This document shows positions 25,199 through 32,642 of a stretch of 64,000 bases of DNA, in pieces. Position numbers and translations under genes: made by a program. A model generated the notes under the pieces. The model saw only the letters and a list, made by a program, of their open reading frames with translations, ran no database searches and had not been told where the DNA came from. Numbering within the stretch: position 1 is the first letter of the stretch; each line of letters starts with the position of its first letter. The stretch lies in assembly GCA_029782365.1 (NCBI GenBank), contig JAKOUW010000096.1:424467-488466 (forward strand), written 5' to 3'. This stretch comes from Chloroflexota bacterium (GTDB taxonomy: Bacteria; Chloroflexota; Anaerolineae; Anaerolineales; UBA4823).

Positions 25199-26470
25199 TC
25201 AGGCAGCTCCTCGCGCCAGCGCGAGCAAGGCTGACACGCTCATTGTTTGCCAGAAGATCTGCTGGTAACTGCGGTCTCCGGTGAACATATGCCACAGGAT
25301 ACTGCGGTGAATTTGTTGGCTTGGCGGGCGGTTTTCCTCCGCTTCCAAAGCGTTCTGCCAACAGCGCCGGAAAAGAGGCCGGTCGCGCATAGATTTCCAA
25401 ATCTCGAATAATAAATGGCCGTAACGGTTATCACGGTCGATGCCTTCACATACCGGACGGTATTTGCGTTCAAATTCAACCTTGCCGACCCCACACTGCA
25501 CCGCGCAGCGGGCGGCTGCCGCCGCGGTTGTGAAAGCCGAACCGATTCCATTTTTGTACAGGCGGGTGACCGCTGCGTCTCCAATCACCACCATGCGGTC
25601 GTTATAATAACCTTTCGCCGCGCCAATCGCCACCTTGGGATTGCAACCGCACAGCAGGGGAGGCTTCTGCAGTTCAAGCGGCTGCCCACCTTGCACAATC
25701 GAATGAAAATCTAAGAATTTTTCCACAGCCCTGGGCGGGAGTTGTTCGCCCAACAATGAAATATTCATAAATTTACCTTTTGGCACCAATGCTCCAAATA
25801 GCAGGCCGGCTGGCTGACGAAAATAAATATGCACAACCTCATCCAATGGCGTTCCCAGGCTCGCAATTTCGTTTTGCGCCATCACTTCACAGCGCGGCGG
25901 CGAGTATCCCCACGCCGGGTCCAGCGGCGATCTGCTGTTGACGCCGCTGGCAATCACCACCAGGTCGGCCCGAAATGTCTCTTTGCTCGTCTTCACAACA
26001 GGCTGCTCTCCAGGAGACACACCTTCCACCTGCTGTCTCTTCAGTGTTGCACCGGCTTGGCAGGCCTGCTCCAATAACCAGGCGTCGAAACTGCGTTCCA
26101 AATCTCCTTTGTCCAAACGGGGACCGCTGCCGCGGTAAACACTCAGGATTTGCGCCTGCTCCGGTTGTCGTTCCACCTGCAACATTCGGCTGGAAAAATG
26201 GAGCATATAACTGTTCAACCGCGCCTGCACCAATTCAGGCGGTATGCTCAAGCCGATAGACCGCATCTGTTCAATCAGGCTGGAGGAAAGCACCCCCGCA
26301 CATTTGTTGCAACCGCCCGGCCCCGGGCGCGAAAAATCTCGTCCCTCATAAATTGCGACCTCCAGGTGCAGTCCAAGTTGCTTGGCTCCTGCCAGCAGTT
26401 GGAGCGCGCAGAAACTGCCGGCGGGACCGCCGCCAACAATCACTACCCGGCTGCCATTTGCAAGACGCAT
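25199..26470 (-). CDS. FAD-dependent oxidoreductase, geranylgeranyl reductase family (copy 1)
   Basis: A 423-residue paralogue of the next gene. It shows VVIVGGGPAGSFCALQLL at the N-terminus, CNKCAGVLSSSLIEQM near 54-69 with two Cys in a CxxC arrangement, and VIGDAAVTRLYKNGIGSAFTTA near 300-320 for the second FAD contact. It shares with the next gene a Cys-Ala-Gly-Val-Leu-Ser motif and the overall plan, but the sequences differ enough for separate substrates or a heterodimer. A minus-strand TATAAT lies at 26510-26515, and GAAAGGTGC precedes the ATG. This is the first gene of the two-gene unit. Confidence 0.78.
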   Translation of the reverse strand: MRLANGSRVVIVGGGPAGSFCALQLLAGAKQLGLHLEVAIYEGRDFSRPGPGGCNKCAGVLSSSLIEQMRSIGLSIPPELVQARLNSYMLHFSSRMLQVERQPEQAQILSVYRGSGPRLDKGDLERSFDAWLLEQACQAGATLKRQQVEGVSPGEQPVVKTSKETFRADLVVIASGVNSRSPLDPAWGYSPPRCEVMAQNEIASLGTPLDEVVHIYFRQPAGLLFGALVPKGKFMNISLLGEQLPPRAVEKFLDFHSIVQGGQPLELQKPPLLCGCNPKVAIGAAKGYYNDRMVVIGDAAVTRLYKNGIGSAFTTAAAAARCAVQCGVGKVEFERKYRPVCEGIDRDNRYGHLLFEIWKSMRDRPLFRRCWQNALEAEENRPPSQQIHRSILWHMFTGDRSYQQIFWQTMSVSALLALARGAA

Positions 26471-26509
26471 AGCGCACCTTTCGGATTGGTTGTCTGGTTG
26501 GATAGATCA

Positions 26510-26515
26510 ATTATA
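26510..26515 (-). promoter_or_regulatory. TATAAT -10 for the tandem FAD reductase operon
   Basis: Minus-strand TATAAT predicts a transcript start near 26503, about 33 bases before the ATG and upstream of a GAAAGG ribosome binding site. No strong -35 is present. Confidence 0.5.
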
Positions 26516-26538
26516 TAGGAAATTATTGGTTGAAGTGG

Positions 26539-27831
26539 TTAAGGTTCTGCGGAATTCAATTCATTTGCCTTCGCAACGACTCGTTCTCTTGACGCAGGCG
26601 CATCCAGCGTCTTGAGCGCTGCGATCTCGGGCCATATCCGCCCTACCAGCCAAACCACCACGATCGTCCCAATTCCACCGCCCACCACAGCCAACACAGG
26701 CCCAAAGAGCGCGGCTGTCACCCCCGATTCAAAACCACCCAGTTCGTTAGAAGCTCCAATAAAAATTGAATTCACCGCAGAAGTGCGTCCACGCATCTCA
26801 TCAGGCACCTGCGTCAGCATCAAGGTGCCTCGGATCACCACGCTGATGTTGTCCAACGCACCCAGCGTGAATAACATGGCTAAAGACAGCCAGAAATTTG
26901 TGGACACGCCGAAAATGATGGTTGCCGCACCAAAACCAGCCACAGCCCATAGCAGGCTGCGTCCAGCGCTTTTGAACGGCGGGCGGTGCGCCAGGATAAA
27001 AATCATCACCAGCGCCCCTATCGATGGCGCTGCCCGCATGATGCCCAGCCCTTGTGCGCCTACTTTCAAGATATCGGTGGCATACACCGGTAGAAGCGTC
27101 ACCGCGCCGCCCAACAGCACGGCAAACATATCCAACGTGATGGCCGCCAGGATCACCCTGGCGCGGCGAATAAACTGCAGTCCTTCTTTCAGTGCGGCAA
27201 TGGCCTCAACCAGCGATTCTGCCTTCTTGGATAACCCCAACTCTCGCCCTCGAATTTGAGTCACCAGGAACAAGAATGCCATCGCCGCTCCTGCGTCAAG
27301 GATATAAATCAAGGCCGGCCCCCCCCACCAACCGACCACAATCCCCGCCAACGCTGGCCCAACAATGGACGCCAACTGCCAGGAACTGCTGTTCCAGGTT
27401 GCCGCCTGGCTGAACTGCTCGGGAGGCACAGTTTGCGGCAGCAGGGTAGCCTGCGCAGGCTCGTTGAATGCCCGCGAAACGCCGATGCCCAATAAACAAA
27501 CATACACCAGCGTCAGATCACCCTGGTTGTATGAAAGCGCCGCCAAACCCAAAGAACAAGCCGCCAGCAGAGCCTGTGTAACCAGGACAATTTTCTTCCG
27601 GTCATATTGGTCAGCCACTTGCCCAGCCGGCAGAGAGAGCAAGATCACAGGAATCACCTGTACCAGGCCGACCAAACCTAACGCAAAGGCGCTGCTCGTG
27701 CGCAGCCACAATTCCCATCCAACTGCCACGGTTAACATCTGGCTTCCAAGTGTCGTCAGGAAACGCCCGGCCAATAAGAAACGAAAGTCGCGCCGCCTCA
27801 ACGGCGCATATGGATCATGAATGGAACTCAT
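26539..27831 (-). CDS. MFS transporter (EntS-like)
   Basis: A 430-residue permease with about twelve hydrophobic helices. The inter-helix motif GQVADQYDRKK near residue 70 is the MFS loop 2-3 signature, and FLLAGRFLTTLGSQMLTVAVGWELW at the N-terminus matches the EntS/enterobactin-exporter subgroup (MFS_3). It lies three bases after the phosphatase gene and is the last gene of the NUDIX-phosphatase-MFS unit. The substrate is not predictable; members export siderophores, macrolides or other small molecules. Confidence 0.85.
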   Translation of the reverse strand: MSSIHDPYAPLRRRDFRFLLAGRFLTTLGSQMLTVAVGWELWLRTSSAFALGLVGLVQVIPVILLSLPAGQVADQYDRKKIVLVTQALLAACSLGLAALSYNQGDLTLVYVCLLGIGVSRAFNEPAQATLLPQTVPPEQFSQAATWNSSSWQLASIVGPALAGIVVGWWGGPALIYILDAGAAMAFLFLVTQIRGRELGLSKKAESLVEAIAALKEGLQFIRRARVILAAITLDMFAVLLGGAVTLLPVYATDILKVGAQGLGIMRAAPSIGALVMIFILAHRPPFKSAGRSLLWAVAGFGAATIIFGVSTNFWLSLAMLFTLGALDNISVVIRGTLMLTQVPDEMRGRTSAVNSIFIGASNELGGFESGVTAALFGPVLAVVGGGIGTIVVVWLVGRIWPEIAALKTLDAPASRERVVAKANELNSAEP

Positions 27832-27834
27832 TTT

Positions 27835-28341
27835 TCAATCCATCCACCAATTTTCAACAAACGCCACCTGCAGTTCGTTCTCCAATGCTGTTGGCACATA
27901 CTTTCTCACCCACCGCACTGCCTGTGGTCCATCCAGGCTCAACGCCTGCCTGGCCAGACAGGCCAGGAATAAACCAGTGCGTCCAAAGCCGGCATTGCAG
28001 TGAACCAGAACATGCTCACCGTGCTGCAAATCAGCCAACACTGTCCTGACCGCTGGGCGTAGATCGTCGGGGCCAGGAACGCTAAAATCGGTTACCGGCG
28101 CATAAATCACTCGCAAACCCCTGGCGTGGTAAACCCGCCTCAATTCCAGGCCGGTTTTTAACCGAGCTTCTTCATCAGGCACCAGATCCACTACCACGCT
28201 GATTCCTGCCTGCAAGGCACGCTCTAAGACTTCTTGACGTGCGTCATAACTGCCAAACGGCATTGGGCTGCGGAAAACGCGCCCTGGCAGGCCGAACGGC
28301 AGCTCCGTCAATCCGGCAGGGTCAAAAGGCGTTTCAGTCAT
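27835..28341 (-). CDS. Dual-specificity protein phosphatase family protein
   Basis: A 168-residue protein with the Cys-based P-loop VHCNAGFGRTGLF near residues 116-128, matching CX5R(S/T) with catalytic Cys and Arg present. A general acid Asp is available in PVTDFSVPGPDD about 30 residues earlier. The frame stays open for 34 codons upstream, but the ATG at 28341 overlaps the NUDIX stop as ATGACTGA, which is the natural start. Members dephosphorylate Tyr/Ser/Thr in proteins or small phosphorylated metabolites. Coupling with a NUDIX hydrolase suggests a small-molecule substrate, but this is inference. Confidence 0.82.
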   Translation of the reverse strand: MTETPFDPAGLTELPFGLPGRVFRSPMPFGSYDARQEVLERALQAGISVVVDLVPDEEARLKTGLELRRVYHARGLRVIYAPVTDFSVPGPDDLRPAVRTVLADLQHGEHVLVHCNAGFGRTGLFLACLARQALSLDGPQAVRWVRKYVPTALENELQVAFVENWWMD

Positions 28342-28972
28342 ACACTGCCAGCTTGCCGGGATCAGCCAGAGCAGCGAAAGCATCGGCAATATGCCGCGGT
28401 TGGGTGCGCAGTTGAGAAAGGGGCGGGATTTCATGCTCGCCAAAAAAACTCACCTCCAGCGTTTCGTGACTGGTAGCCGCCTCTCCACCCAACAACTCGC
28501 ACAGAAAAAGCAGTTTGACGGCATGAAACAATTCCAACGGCCGCCCATGGGTGCGGTTGGCATCATATACACCGATTAAGCGTGTGGCTTTGACTTGATA
28601 ACCGGCTTCCTCCCTCACTTCACGCGCCGCGCCTCGAGACGGCACATCGCCCACGTCCGCCCAGCCTCCGGGCATTGCCCAAAAACCATCAGAGGCTTCG
28701 CGCACCAAAAGAATTTTACCGCCTTGAAACACCGCCGCGCGCACATCCACTTTCGGTGTGGCGTAGCCGTTTTGCTCTAAAAAATCCTTTGTTAACCCCT
28801 CAAGAGGTAAATCTGAATAGGTATGGATGATTTCTGCCGCCAACTCACTCAGGCGAGCATAACGGTCATGGTCGAACTCGTTCGTGGCGTAGTGCAGTCC
28901 GGTCTGGGCCAGCGCCTGGATTTCACGGGCCCAATCCAGCCAGCGGTAAGCAGCATTTTCAAGCATGGTCAT
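28334..28972 (-). CDS. NUDIX hydrolase with N-terminal helical domain
   Basis: A 212-residue protein. The first ~65 residues (WLDWAREIQALAQTGLHYA...) form the helical domain found in front of a subset of ADP-ribose pyrophosphatase-like NUDIX proteins. The NUDIX box GGWADVGDVPSRGAAREVREEAGY lies near 122-145. The first box Glu is replaced by Asp, while the metal-binding REVREE is intact. It should hydrolyse a nucleoside diphosphate linked to another group, with ADP-ribose or a nucleotide sugar as candidates. It is the first gene of an operon with a phosphatase and an MFS transporter, and its 5' leader carries a perfect palindrome at 28984. Confidence 0.87.
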   Translation of the reverse strand: MTMLENAAYRWLDWAREIQALAQTGLHYATNEFDHDRYARLSELAAEIIHTYSDLPLEGLTKDFLEQNGYATPKVDVRAAVFQGGKILLVREASDGFWAMPGGWADVGDVPSRGAAREVREEAGYQVKATRLIGVYDANRTHGRPLELFHAVKLLFLCELLGGEAATSHETLEVSFFGEHEIPPLSQLRTQPRHIADAFAALADPGKLAVYD

Positions 28973-28983
28973 CCTATTCCTTC

Positions 28984-29007
28984 GGTTAAGTTAACCTGCC
29001 TATTGTA
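28984..29007 (-). promoter_or_regulatory. Promoter -10 and palindromic operator of the NUDIX operon
   Basis: Minus-strand TACAAT (29002-29007) is a fair -10. Directly downstream, at the expected transcript start, is the perfect palindrome GGTTAAGTTAACC (28984-28996). Its position suggests repressor binding. An AAGGAATAGG ribosome binding site follows. Confidence 0.4.
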
Positions 29008-29079
29008 ACTGAGTTTTTTTGAAAATAAGTATTCTAGAGCGGGAGAATTTTTTCGCTCAAAAAAATAGTCCTCTCATTT

Positions 29080-29131
29080 TTGTTAGGTTACTAATCATCG
29101 ACTATAATAAACCTGACAAAAACGTCAGGTT
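29080..29131 (+). promoter_or_regulatory. Subtilase promoter with a hairpin at the transcript 5' end
   Basis: TTGTTA (29080-29085), a 17-base spacer and TATAAT (29103-29108) form a good sigma-70 promoter. The transcript would begin near 29115, inside the stem AACCTGAC / GTCAGGTT (29110-29117, 29124-29131). The dyad could be an operator or a 5' stabilising hairpin. A ~100-base leader then runs to the ATG at 29217. Confidence 0.6.
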
Positions 29132-29216
29132 GTCAGGAGGTTGTGAAACGATAGGGAAAAAATCAATCGATCATCTATCAAAAGTTCAAAATCTATTCAA
29201 TTCTGGAGGAACATAC

Positions 29217-30608
29217 ATGAAACGCTTGGTTTTGGTCAATCTTATGGTCATTTTAGCCTTTCTGCTGGCTGCGCCAGCACCGCAGACGGCCTCGGCGGCC
29301 GTTGGTGTTACGGATTACCTGATCTTGGCTAAGGGCCAGGGAAAAGGCAGCACAGATTTTCTGGCGGCTGTCAATCAGGCAGGTGGCACAGTCACCGCGG
29401 TGATGGAACAAGTCGGTGTGGTGACCGCCCAATCCAGTAACCCGAATTTCATTGCCCTTATGAAAGCCAACGCCAAAGTGCAAGCTGTGGCGATCGACAC
29501 CGCGGTCAATATGCTCCCCAATGAACAGGTTGTGGAAGCACCGGACGACATGGCTGGTTCTACCGCCCTGCTGACCGAGCCGCGCGGCGTGTTCCAATGG
29601 AATATGGTGCAAATCCACGCCGACCAGACAGCGGCGGCTGGTGATCAAGGTTGGGGCGTGGTGCGGGCACGCGTGGCGGTGTTGGACAGCGGTATCGTGT
29701 ACAACCACCCTGATATTGCCGCCAATGTAAACCTGGCTTTGAGCACATCATTCGTTCCTGGCGAAGGTCTCTTGCCCCCACCCGGGACCTTCAACCATGG
29801 CACGCACGTCGCAGGCATCATCGCCGCTCCGATCAACGGACTTGGCGTGCAAGGTGTCGCCCCGAAGGCTGAGATTGTTTCAGTGAAGGTGTTGAGCGCG
29901 GCTGGCTCCGGTGAATTCGGTTGGTTGATCCAGGGACTTCTGTACGCTTCAGGCCCCGCTGTGCATGCTGATGTGATCAATATGAGCCTGGGCGCCACTT
30001 TCGACCGCATCAATGCCGGCGGTGACGGCGCTGGCGCATTCCTTTCTGCTGTTGGCAGGGCAGTCAATTACGCCACTGCTGCCGGCACACTGGTTGTCTC
30101 ATCGGCTGGAAACGATGGTGTCGACCTGAACAGCCGCATCTGGACCATCCCGGCCCAATCTGGCAACGGCATGGCTGTTGCCGCCACTGGCCCCTTTGGC
30201 TATGGCACGTATGGCTTTAATGCTGTGTTCGATCGTGCGGCCTCATACACCAACTATGGTCAATCGGTCGTCAGCGTGGCAGCTCCCGGCGGCGATTTCG
30301 CCTGGCCGACCAATGAAAACTGCCTGTTGGGCGGGCTCGTGCGGCCGTGTTGGGTGTACGACATGGTGCTCAGCCCATCTTTGTACAATGCGAACAACAC
30401 CTTCAGTTACAGTTGGGCAGCCGGCACCTCGATGGCCGCGCCGCATGTCTCTGGCCTGGCCGCCCTCATCGTTGGCAAATATGGCCACATGAAGCCCTCT
30501 CAATTGCGCGCTTTGATCGAGCAGTCAGCAGATGATATTCTTAAACCCGGTGCAGATGGTTTAGGCAAAGGCCGCATCAATGCATGGTCAGCTTTGAACG
30601 GTAAATAA
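29217..30608 (+). CDS. Secreted S8 family serine protease (subtilase)
   Basis: A 463-residue exported subtilisin-like protease. The signal peptide covers about residues 1-26 with cleavage near ASA-A. An ~85-residue segment resembling an I9-type propeptide follows. The catalytic domain keeps all four key residues: Asp in AVLDSGI near 157, His in HGTHVAGI near 195, the oxyanion Asn in SSAGNDG near 301 and Ser in [11 protein letters not shown] near 404. The start at 29217 is chosen because GGAGGA precedes it and the signal peptide begins there; the frame is open further upstream but encodes no sensible sequence. No C-terminal anchor is present. A strong terminator follows. It probably digests extracellular protein. 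Confidence 0.92.
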   Translation: MKRLVLVNLMVILAFLLAAPAPQTASAAVGVTDYLILAKGQGKGSTDFLAAVNQAGGTVTAVMEQVGVVTAQSSNPNFIALMKANAKVQAVAIDTAVNMLPNEQVVEAPDDMAGSTALLTEPRGVFQWNMVQIHADQTAAAGDQGWGVVRARVAVLDSGIVYNHPDIAANVNLALSTSFVPGEGLLPPPGTFNHGTHVAGIIAAPINGLGVQGVAPKAEIVSVKVLSAAGSGEFGWLIQGLLYASGPAVHADVINMSLGATFDRINAGGDGAGAFLSAVGRAVNYATAAGTLVVSSAGNDGVDLNSRIWTIPAQSGNGMAVAATGPFGYGTYGFNAVFDRAASYTNYGQSVVSVAAPGGDFAWPTNENCLLGGLVRPCWVYDMVLSPSLYNANNTFSYSWAAGTSMAAPHVSGLAALIVGKYGHMKPSQLRALIEQSADDILKPGADGLGKGRINAWSALNGK

Positions 30609-30619
30609 TGGGATTAACT

Positions 30620-30657
30620 AAAACTGGGCGGCTTATAGGCCGCCCAGTTTTATTTTA
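30620..30657. terminator. Bidirectional hairpin terminator between the subtilase and the riboswitch array
   Basis: A 13-base-pair stem (30620-30632 with 30639-30651) with loop TTATAG has TTTTATTTT after it on the plus strand and TTTTAGTT on the minus strand. It can therefore end the subtilase mRNA and also the minus-strand RNA that carries the c-di-GMP aptamers. Confidence 0.8.
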
Positions 30658-30671
30658 AAGAGAAGCACTCT

Positions 30672-30764
30672 TCGGCAGCTGGCTGTCATGACCTTGAGGG
30701 GGGCAAGGTGTTAGACCCGTAGCTTTGCGTCGCTGGTTTTCACCAGTTTTGCCTTGTGCGGTAA
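30672..30764 (-). promoter_or_regulatory. c-di-GMP-I (GEMM) riboswitch aptamer, copy 3
   Basis: The most canonical copy. On the minus strand it reads GGCAAAAC, a CTGGT-GAAA-ACCAG hairpin (P2 with GNRA tetraloop), GACGCAAAGCTACGGGTCTAA, a short second arm ACCTTG/CAAGGT, and then ATGACAGCCAGCTGCCG. These are the invariant elements of the GEMM-I consensus in the right order: CAAA, the GAAA tetraloop, ACGCAAAGC, GGTCTAA and GACAGCC near the 3' end. The whole aptamer is about 90 nt, the normal size. Confidence 0.85.
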
Positions 30765-30947
30765 CCGGCTGTCTTGGCGAGCGACCAATAATATCAAACT
30801 GTGGTCGTCAGGCATCCTGCCTGAAGTGGGTATTTCGTACTGCGCAAAATCACCCGCTCCGAATGGAGTTTTTTGCGGTACACCTGCACTTCGCTTTAGA
30901 CCCTATGGTTTTGCGCCCTGCGCTTTCGCGCAGGTTGCCATTGTCGG
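30759..30947 (-). promoter_or_regulatory. c-di-GMP-I (GEMM) riboswitch aptamer, copy 2, enlarged P3 arm
   Basis: The minus strand shows GGCAACC, a CTGCGC-GAAA-GCGCAG hairpin, GGCGCAAAACCATAGGGTCTAA and, about 120 nt later, AGACAGCCGGTTACCG, a good match to the GEMM 3' strand. The distance between TCTAA and GACAGCC is far larger than usual; it contains its own hairpins (for example GCAAAA/TTTTGC around a CTCC/GGAG pair). The core deviates at one position (CGCAAAAC instead of CGCAAAGC), so binding may be weaker. It abuts copy 3. Confidence 0.65.
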
Positions 30948-31203
30948 CGGCCTGGCTGTCCTGGCGTTTTTCCTTTAGATGAGTGGTTGGGCTTCCCTTT
31001 TTTTCAAAAGGTTCGTCTTTGCCGGTTGCCGGTTTATCCTGGATCCCCTGACTGCGAGTGGCCTTCAGGTTCACGGTAGATTCATAGCTTGCCCCAGGTT
31101 TTTTCAACCCTGGCGCTTATCGGTTTCCACTTTTCATTGTCAAACGCTTTAGACCCGTGGCTTTGCGTCGCCGGCTTTCGCCGGTTTTGCGTTTTCGGAG
31201 TGC
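30945..31203 (-). promoter_or_regulatory. c-di-GMP-I (GEMM) riboswitch aptamer, copy 1, greatly enlarged P3 arm
   Basis: The minus strand reads GCAAAA, a CCGGC-GAAA-GCCGG hairpin, GACGCAAAGCCACGGGTCTAA (31170-31149), a perfect GEMM core. The expected 3' strand appears as GGACAGCCAGGCCGCCG at about 30962-30945, roughly 185 nt downstream, immediately before copy 2. The long insertion includes the hairpin CCAGGGTT/AAACCTGG. If this long-range closure is not formed, only the 5' half of the aptamer is present. Confidence 0.65.
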
Positions 31204-31239
31204 TTTTTCAATCTGTTCACTTCGTAATGTGCTGTTTAT

Positions 31240-31268
31240 AATTTAGCAAAATTTATAGGAAGAGTCAA
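31240..31268 (-). promoter_or_regulatory. Minus-strand sigma-70 promoter for the aptamer RNA
   Basis: TTGACT (31263-31268), a 17-base spacer and TAAATT (31240-31245) read toward the aptamers. The predicted start near 31233 leaves a leader of about 30-40 nt before aptamer 1. TATAAA sequences overlap it and could serve as alternative -10s. Confidence 0.6.
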
Positions 31269-31273
31269 CTAGC

Positions 31274-31313
31274 ACCGGTGGCGTATTGTCTGAACAACTT
31301 ACCCCCCACCGGT
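31274..31313. repeat. Nested inverted repeat upstream of the aptamer RNA promoter
   Basis: Outer arms ACCGGTGG (31274-31281) and CCACCGGT (31306-31313) enclose an inner TTGT-CTGA-ACAA dyad. It stands between the minus-strand promoter at 31240-31268 and the plus-strand promoter at 31359, so it is placed like a shared operator. No flanking target duplication is visible. Confidence 0.45.
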
Positions 31314-31358
31314 ACAGGTTTTAACTATCTAATCTGCCACCCACAGCCTGGCATACGA

Positions 31359-31364
31359 TATAAT
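31359..31364 (+). promoter_or_regulatory. TATAAT -10 element of a leaderless gene
   Basis: TATAAT ends seven bases before the ATG at 31372, with no SD and no clear -35. The transcript is expected to start at the start codon. Confidence 0.55.
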
Positions 31365-31371
31365 CATTCAC

Positions 31372-32640
31372 ATGATCAACCGCCGTTCAATAGAAACCCT
31401 GCAATCGCTCAAGTTTAATGATCATTTTGTGCGTCCAGCTTACGGCTCTTACTGCTTTGCCCATTTCCCAGATACTTTGAAAAGCCTGTTTGGCTTGCCA
31501 GGTGGAACCCCCCTGCCAGTCGACGCTCTGCCTGCCTGGCAAGGCTACGAACAGGTTGTATTTTTCTTCGTCGATGGCTTTGGTTGGAAGTTTTTTGAGG
31601 AGCAAGCCGACCGCCATCCCTTTCTGCGAGAGATGCTCGCCAACGGCCTGGTCTCTCAATTGACCAGCATGTTCCCGTCCACCACCGCCGCCCACACCGC
31701 CTGCATTCACGGTGGTTTCGACCTGGCGACCAGCGGCATCCACGAATGGTTCTATTACGAACCAGTGGTGGATGAAGTGATTGCTCCTTTGCTTTTTTCG
31801 CTCGCCGGGCAGAAAGAACGCGAGCAATTGTCAACCCTTGGCTTCAAGGGTTCTCAAATCATCCCTGCTGGCCAGTTATATCCCAGCCTGTCTGCCGCTG
31901 GCATCAAAACCCATGTTTTTAACCATTATGAATTTGCCTTTTCCAGTTTCTCCAACCAGGTTTGCCAGGCAGCGAAGATCCATCCATACGTAACCCTGGC
32001 AGAATCCCTGGCGAGTTTACGCCAGATTCTCGCCGCCAAAAGCGGCCCAACGTATATCTTTCATTACTATCCAGGCTTCGACACAATTGCCCACCGCTAC
32101 GGTCCTCGCTCACCCCAGGGCATTGCTGAGCTGATGGCGTTCTTAGACCAAATGGAACGATTCGTTCATTCCATCCGCCACCTGCCGCGCACACTGCTGC
32201 TGATCTCTGCCGATCATGGTCTATCCAACACCGACCCGGCTACCACGGTGTATTTGAACAAGGAGCTGCCAGGCCTGGAAACCGCCCTGCGCACAAACCG
32301 CCGCCAAGCGCCAATCCTTTTCGGCGGATCCCCGCGCGATTTGTTTCTCTATGTCCAACCCGCGCGCCTGGAGGAAATACACAGCCAACTGAGCCATCTG
32401 ATGGCTGGCCGAGGCGAGACCTACCTCACCAGCAGTCTGTCAGCTCAGGGTTTTTTTGGACCAAACTATGCCAACCCCGCCTTGCAAAGCCGCCTGGGCA
32501 ACCTGGTGGTGCTGCCTTACCTGGACGGGTCAGTTTTTTGGTTTGAACAGGGCAGATTCGAGCAAATTTACTACGGACACCACGGAGGTTTGACGCCTGA
32601 TGAAATGCTCATCCCTCTGTTCGCCTACCCGACAGGTTAG
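31372..32640 (+). CDS. Alkaline phosphatase superfamily protein (nucleotide pyrophosphatase/phosphodiesterase-like)
   Basis: A 422-residue protein without a signal peptide. FFVDGFGWKFFEEQ near 64-77 supplies the first metal-binding Asp. SMFPSTTAAHTACIHGG near 100-116 holds the likely Thr nucleophile. GFDTIAHRYGP near 238-248, SADHGLSNTDP near 280-290 and GHHGGLTPDEMLIPLFAYP at the end supply the remaining Asp and His ligands. It therefore keeps the two-metal site of type I phosphodiesterases and nucleotide pyrophosphatases. Its partner two bases downstream is a GNAT-NUDIX fusion, which also suggests nucleotide chemistry. The start has TATAAT seven bases upstream, consistent with a leaderless mRNA. 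The substrate is unknown. Confidence 0.8.
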   Translation: MINRRSIETLQSLKFNDHFVRPAYGSYCFAHFPDTLKSLFGLPGGTPLPVDALPAWQGYEQVVFFFVDGFGWKFFEEQADRHPFLREMLANGLVSQLTSMFPSTTAAHTACIHGGFDLATSGIHEWFYYEPVVDEVIAPLLFSLAGQKEREQLSTLGFKGSQIIPAGQLYPSLSAAGIKTHVFNHYEFAFSSFSNQVCQAAKIHPYVTLAESLASLRQILAAKSGPTYIFHYYPGFDTIAHRYGPRSPQGIAELMAFLDQMERFVHSIRHLPRTLLLISADHGLSNTDPATTVYLNKELPGLETALRTNRRQAPILFGGSPRDLFLYVQPARLEEIHSQLSHLMAGRGETYLTSSLSAQGFFGPNYANPALQSRLGNLVVLPYLDGSVFWFEQGRFEQIYYGHHGGLTPDEMLIPLFAYPTG

Positions 32641-32642
32641 CC

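Larger units (their letters stand above)
30620..31233 (-). ncRNA. Predicted ~600-nt RNA carrying three c-di-GMP-I aptamers and no gene
   Basis: A transcript starting near 31233 from the minus-strand promoter at 31240-31268 would run through three GEMM-type aptamers in tandem and stop at the hairpin at 30620-30651. No ORF with a ribosome binding site and plausible protein composition lies in it: the longest frame (30850-31107) crosses aptamer 2, is highly charged and has no family features. Past the terminator the minus strand is only antisense to the subtilase. The boundaries are inferred from signals, not from expression data. The nearest known concept is a c-di-GMP-binding noncoding RNA such as Bdellovibrio merRNA. 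Confidence 0.55.

Noticed and set aside
29019-29216. N-terminal extension of the subtilase frame
   Set aside because: The extension has no signal peptide logic, and the SD plus signal peptide begin at 29217; the promoter lies inside the extension.
30725-30982. Plus-strand ORFs of 74-85 residues over the aptamers
   Set aside because: They are the reverse strand of structured RNA, with no ribosome binding site or promoter.
30850-31107. Minus-strand ORF of 85 residues in the riboswitch region
   Set aside because: It crosses GEMM aptamer 2, is highly charged and low-complexity, has no SD and no family features. The RNA structure explains the sequence better.
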